Origin: Sphingomonas bisphenolicum
Lineage (GTDB): Bacteria > Pseudomonadota > Alphaproteobacteria > Sphingomonadales > Sphingomonadaceae
NCBI RefSeq assembly: GCF_024349785.1
Contig: NZ_AP018817.1
Location: forward strand, 2,635,501 to 2,699,500
Length of the DNA stretch: 64,000 bases
Direction: 5' to 3'
The position numbers and the translations under genes were made by a program. Shown piece by piece: positions 63,191 to 64,000 of the stretch; within the stretch, counting starts at the first letter, position 1, and each line of letters opens with the position of its first letter. Below the pieces are notes generated by a model. It made no database searches, was not told where the DNA came from, and was given only the letters and a program-made list of their open reading frames with translations.

Positions 63191-63487
63191 TCAGAAGCCG
63201 GCGATCAGCATATCGAGGGCCTTGGATATCTCATAATCCTGATCCCGCAGCGACAGCACGACTTTCCCCAGCGACCGCGCAGGCACCGCGCCGGAAAATT
63301 GCGTCATCATAACCAGTCGATGCCCATCGACATTAAATTGCGGATTGAGGCGCGCCATCGGCGTTCCGACATCGTCGAGCGGGACCAACGGCACTACGAA
63401 GCGGGTCGTCAGATGGTCCAGCAGGTCGGTTTGGCAGTCCAGAACATAGGCACCATCAGGCAGGCGATGGACACAAAAACGCGCCAT
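63191..63487 (-). CDS. ccdB: CcdB-family toxin
   Basis: A 98-residue toxin of the CcdB/MazF fold that by family poisons DNA gyrase. RFCVHRLPDGAYVLDCQTDL, TRFVVPLVPL, LNPQFNVDGHRLVMMTQF and ISKALDMLIAGF align with CcdB. The ATG shares one base with the ccdA stop (TAATG), so the pair is coupled. It sits directly downstream of its antitoxin and upstream of parC on the same strand. Confidence 0.9.
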   Translation of the reverse strand: MARFCVHRLPDGAYVLDCQTDLLDHLTTRFVVPLVPLDDVGTPMARLNPQFNVDGHRLVMMTQFSGAVPARSLGKVVLSLRDQDYEISKALDMLIAGF

Positions 63488-63729
63488 TAGAACCGCCGAT
63501 ATTTTTCGAGCGGCAATCCATGTTGTTCGACATAGGCGTTGGAGGCGGCAATGCCGGCCGCGTTGTCTTCTTTCCATTGCCGTCGGCGCGCCGACGCAAT
63601 CTCGCTGCGCAAAGCATCTTCGCACGTGCGGGACAGGTTGATGCCCAGTGCTTTCGCATCGGCTACCAGATCAACGTCCAGTGACAGGTTCGTCGCCTTT
63701 CGCGTGGCGATCCGCTCATGTTTGGTCAC
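63487..63729 (-). CDS. ccdA: CcdA-family antitoxin
   Basis: An 80-residue antitoxin from GTG 63729 with AGGAG six to seven bases upstream. ATRKATNLSLDVDLVADAKAL is the ribbon-helix-helix DNA-binding part; the C-terminal WKEDNAAGIAASNAYVEQHG is the toxin-binding tail. It probably represses its own operon through the direct repeats just upstream. Confidence 0.9.
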   Translation of the reverse strand: MTKHERIATRKATNLSLDVDLVADAKALGINLSRTCEDALRSEIASARRRQWKEDNAAGIAASNAYVEQHGLPLEKYRRF

Positions 63730-63748
63730 GACCGACTCCTGTATCTGA

Positions 63749-63771
63749 TATGCGCATGAATATACGCATGA
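63749..63771 (-). promoter_or_regulatory. Direct repeats upstream of ccdA, candidate operator
   Basis: TATGCGCATGA (63749-63759) and TATACGCATGA (63761-63771) are direct repeats with a 12-base period and one mismatch, 20 bases upstream of the ccdA GTG. Spacing close to one helical turn fits cooperative binding of ribbon-helix-helix dimers. Binding is inference. Confidence 0.5.
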
Positions 63772-63775
63772 CGCG

Positions 63776-64000
63776 TCAATGCGGCAAGTATCGCCCTTCG
63801 GGATCGGCGGCGATCTCGGCCGCAAATTCCGCCACGATCCAGTCGCGGAAGGCCTTCACCTTGGGCGTGTTGCGGGCGTGAGGCGGATAGACCACCCAAT
63901 AGCTGGCGATTTCCCGGACATAGGAGGGCACGGCTTCGACCAGCAGGCCCGACTCGATCTCCATCTTCCACAGGAAATGATTGAGGATGGCGACGCCCTG
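63776..64000 (-). CDS. C-terminal end of a LysR-family transcriptional regulator (partial)
   Basis: 75 codons open to the window edge. GVAILNHFLWKMEIESGLLV and YWVVYPPHARNTPKVKAFRDWIVAEF match the end of the LysR substrate-binding domain, with the usual P-x-x-x-x-x-x-P-K-V-K-A-F-x-D-W/F-I pattern. The DNA-binding N-terminus lies outside, so the target is unknown. The stop codon is only five bases upstream of the ccdAB repeats. Confidence 0.85.
   Translation of the reverse strand, partial: QGVAILNHFLWKMEIESGLLVEAVPSYVREIASYWVVYPPHARNTPKVKAFRDWIVAEFAAEIAADPEGRYLPH

Overview
The window looks like chromosomal DNA of an alphaproteobacterium of the Sphingomonadales (Sphingobium/Sphingomonas type). 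The basis is the high GC content, a large TonB-dependent receptor, an orphan FecI/FecR-like sigma/anti-sigma pair, a MucR/Ros zinc-finger regulator, a MexAB-OprM-like RND pump, candidate GGAAC-type general-stress (EcfG-like) promoters, and dispersed palindromic repeats of the kind common in this order. I saw no phage, transposase, plasmid or CRISPR signature. The assignment is inference from gene content; no database search was possible.

Layout. 1-2.3 kb: TonB-dependent receptor, cut by the window start. 2.6-7.7 kb (minus): tRNA-Leu, tig, a glycosyltransferase, clpP, clpX, the classic chaperone/protease cluster with an extra gene inside. 7.8-9.7 kb (plus): small acidic protein, ECF sigma factor, FecR-like anti-sigma. 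9.7-15.4 kb (minus): five tightly packed surface-glycan genes (methyltransferase, flippase-like protein, GT4 glycosyltransferase, FkbM methyltransferase, polytopic membrane protein), preceded by a sirtuin. 16.3-18.4 kb (plus): dapB, nth, a small exported protein, tRNA-Arg; then ogt (minus). 19-25.5 kb: tripartite RND efflux operon and its divergent TetR repressor with a perfect 18-bp palindrome between them. 25.6-31 kb: micro-protein, M16 peptidase, DEAD-box helicase, PNPOx-like stress protein. 31.1-38.8 kb (plus): nfu, tsaB, rimI, mucR, fur, plsC-like, miaB, phoH, ybeY, corC. 38.9-41 kb: DUF2142 and PAP2 genes overlapping tail-to-tail. 41-44.1 kb (minus): lpdA, thioesterase, pdhC. 44.3-52.1 kb: usp, rnr, MOSC, DUF2945, GT4, rarA, an unknown gene and tRNA-Thr. 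52.2-64 kb: a gene-poor stretch with tandem DnaA boxes, cupin, glycine-zipper protein, EVE, 2OG oxygenase, folB, GNAT, DUF1285-NUDIX-cca, GGDEF/EAL protein, parC, a ccdAB toxin-antitoxin pair and the end of a LysR gene.

Most of the window is housekeeping: protein quality control, tRNA modification and maturation (tsaB, miaB, cca), rRNA maturation (ybeY), DNA repair and topology (nth, ogt, rarA, parC), and pyruvate dehydrogenase components. The least ordinary parts are the coupled glycan operon, the glycosyltransferase inside tig-clpP-clpX, the His/Cys- plus Lys/Ala-rich trigger-factor tail, the orphan sigma/anti-sigma pair, the uncharacterised gene coupled to rarA, the antisense-overlapping gene pairs and two families of inverted repeats. 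I did not find a clearly new defence or mobile system.
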